Positions 63,958 through 64,000 of a stretch of DNA of 64,000 bases are shown here, piece after piece. The DNA is from Halomonas denitrificans (GTDB taxonomy: Bacteria; Pseudomonadota; Gammaproteobacteria; Pseudomonadales; Halomonadaceae): contig NZ_PYVX01000003.1 in the NCBI RefSeq assembly GCF_003056305.1, forward strand, positions 186,001 to 250,000. Direction: 5' to 3'. The notes beneath the pieces were generated by a model. The model saw only the letters and a program-made list of their open reading frames with translations. It was not told the DNA's origin and did not search any database. The first letter of the stretch is position 1, and the number at the start of each line of letters is the position of its first letter. A program made the position numbers and the translations under genes.

Positions 63958-63971
63958 ATGACCTGCATCAA
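63958..63971 (-). promoter_or_regulatory. Weak Fnr/Dnr-like site upstream of the chemoreceptor
   Basis: ATGACCTGCATCAA contains one perfect half-site (ATCAA) and a degenerate second half relative to TTGAT-N4-ATCAA. It lies about 130 bp upstream of the chemoreceptor start, near the window edge, and could equally serve a gene outside the window. Confidence 0.3.
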
Positions 63972-64000
63972 GTCAGGACACGTCAACCGCCTGAGAAGCC

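Overview
This is a GC-rich gammaproteobacterial chromosome segment around the replication origin. Gene content and order (glyS-gmhB / gyrB-recF-dnaN-dnaA / rpmH-rnpA-yidC-mnmE ... mnmG-rsmG-parA-parB-atpIBEFHAGDC) resemble Pseudomonas and especially Halomonas-type (Oceanospirillales/Halomonadaceae) origins. The family assignment is inferred from protein style and gene order, not from a 16S gene.

Layout: (1) 1-9.1 kb holds the glyS end, gmhB and the leftward dnaA-dnaN-recF-gyrB cluster, with five parS-like ParB sites between and inside these genes. (2) 9.1-9.65 kb is a dnaA/rpmH intergenic region with DnaA boxes and an AT-rich core, followed by rightward rpmH, rnpA, yidC and mnmE. yidD is not seen. 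(3) 13.58-13.88 kb is an exact 89-bp-period tandem array in which the last 13 codons of mnmE, including the FCIGK tail and stop, recur three more times. The mnmE 3' end is the known insertion target of SGI1-type islands, so I read this as a stacked attachment-site scar. (4) 13.9-28.6 kb lies between mnmE and mnmG and holds ordinary chromosomal genes: rlmJ, an OmpA-type lipoprotein, hemW, rdgB, a CsgD-like regulator, a P-loop kinase with a decayed aminoglycoside-kinase-like half, hemL, thiD, hemJ, a CLC channel, argC, erpA and a polar amino-acid ABC importer. (5) 28.6-29.1 kb is a second origin-like region (DnaA boxes, AT-rich stretch), followed by mnmG-rsmG-parA-parB and the complete proton-type ATP synthase operon. 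(6) 40.8-50.3 kb holds mgtE, uppP, apbE, glmU, glmS, a DUF72 gene, a sodium:neurotransmitter-type symporter and a small basic/acidic protein. (7) 50.6-64 kb holds hexR, uvrD, an orphan TRAP binding protein, a YciA-like thioesterase, pstS, a three-repeat Pho box, pstCAB-phoU, cysZ and a NIT-domain chemoreceptor.

Replication initiation (DnaA, DnaN, RecF, GyrB), segregation (ParA, ParB, parS), the membrane insertase and the ATP synthase are packed together as in related genomes. No rRNA, tRNA, CRISPR array, intact transposon or prophage was seen. The strongest unusual features are the mnmE-tail array, the parS cluster written into recF codons, two origin-like regions about 19 kb apart, and a nested palindromic element upstream of erpA.
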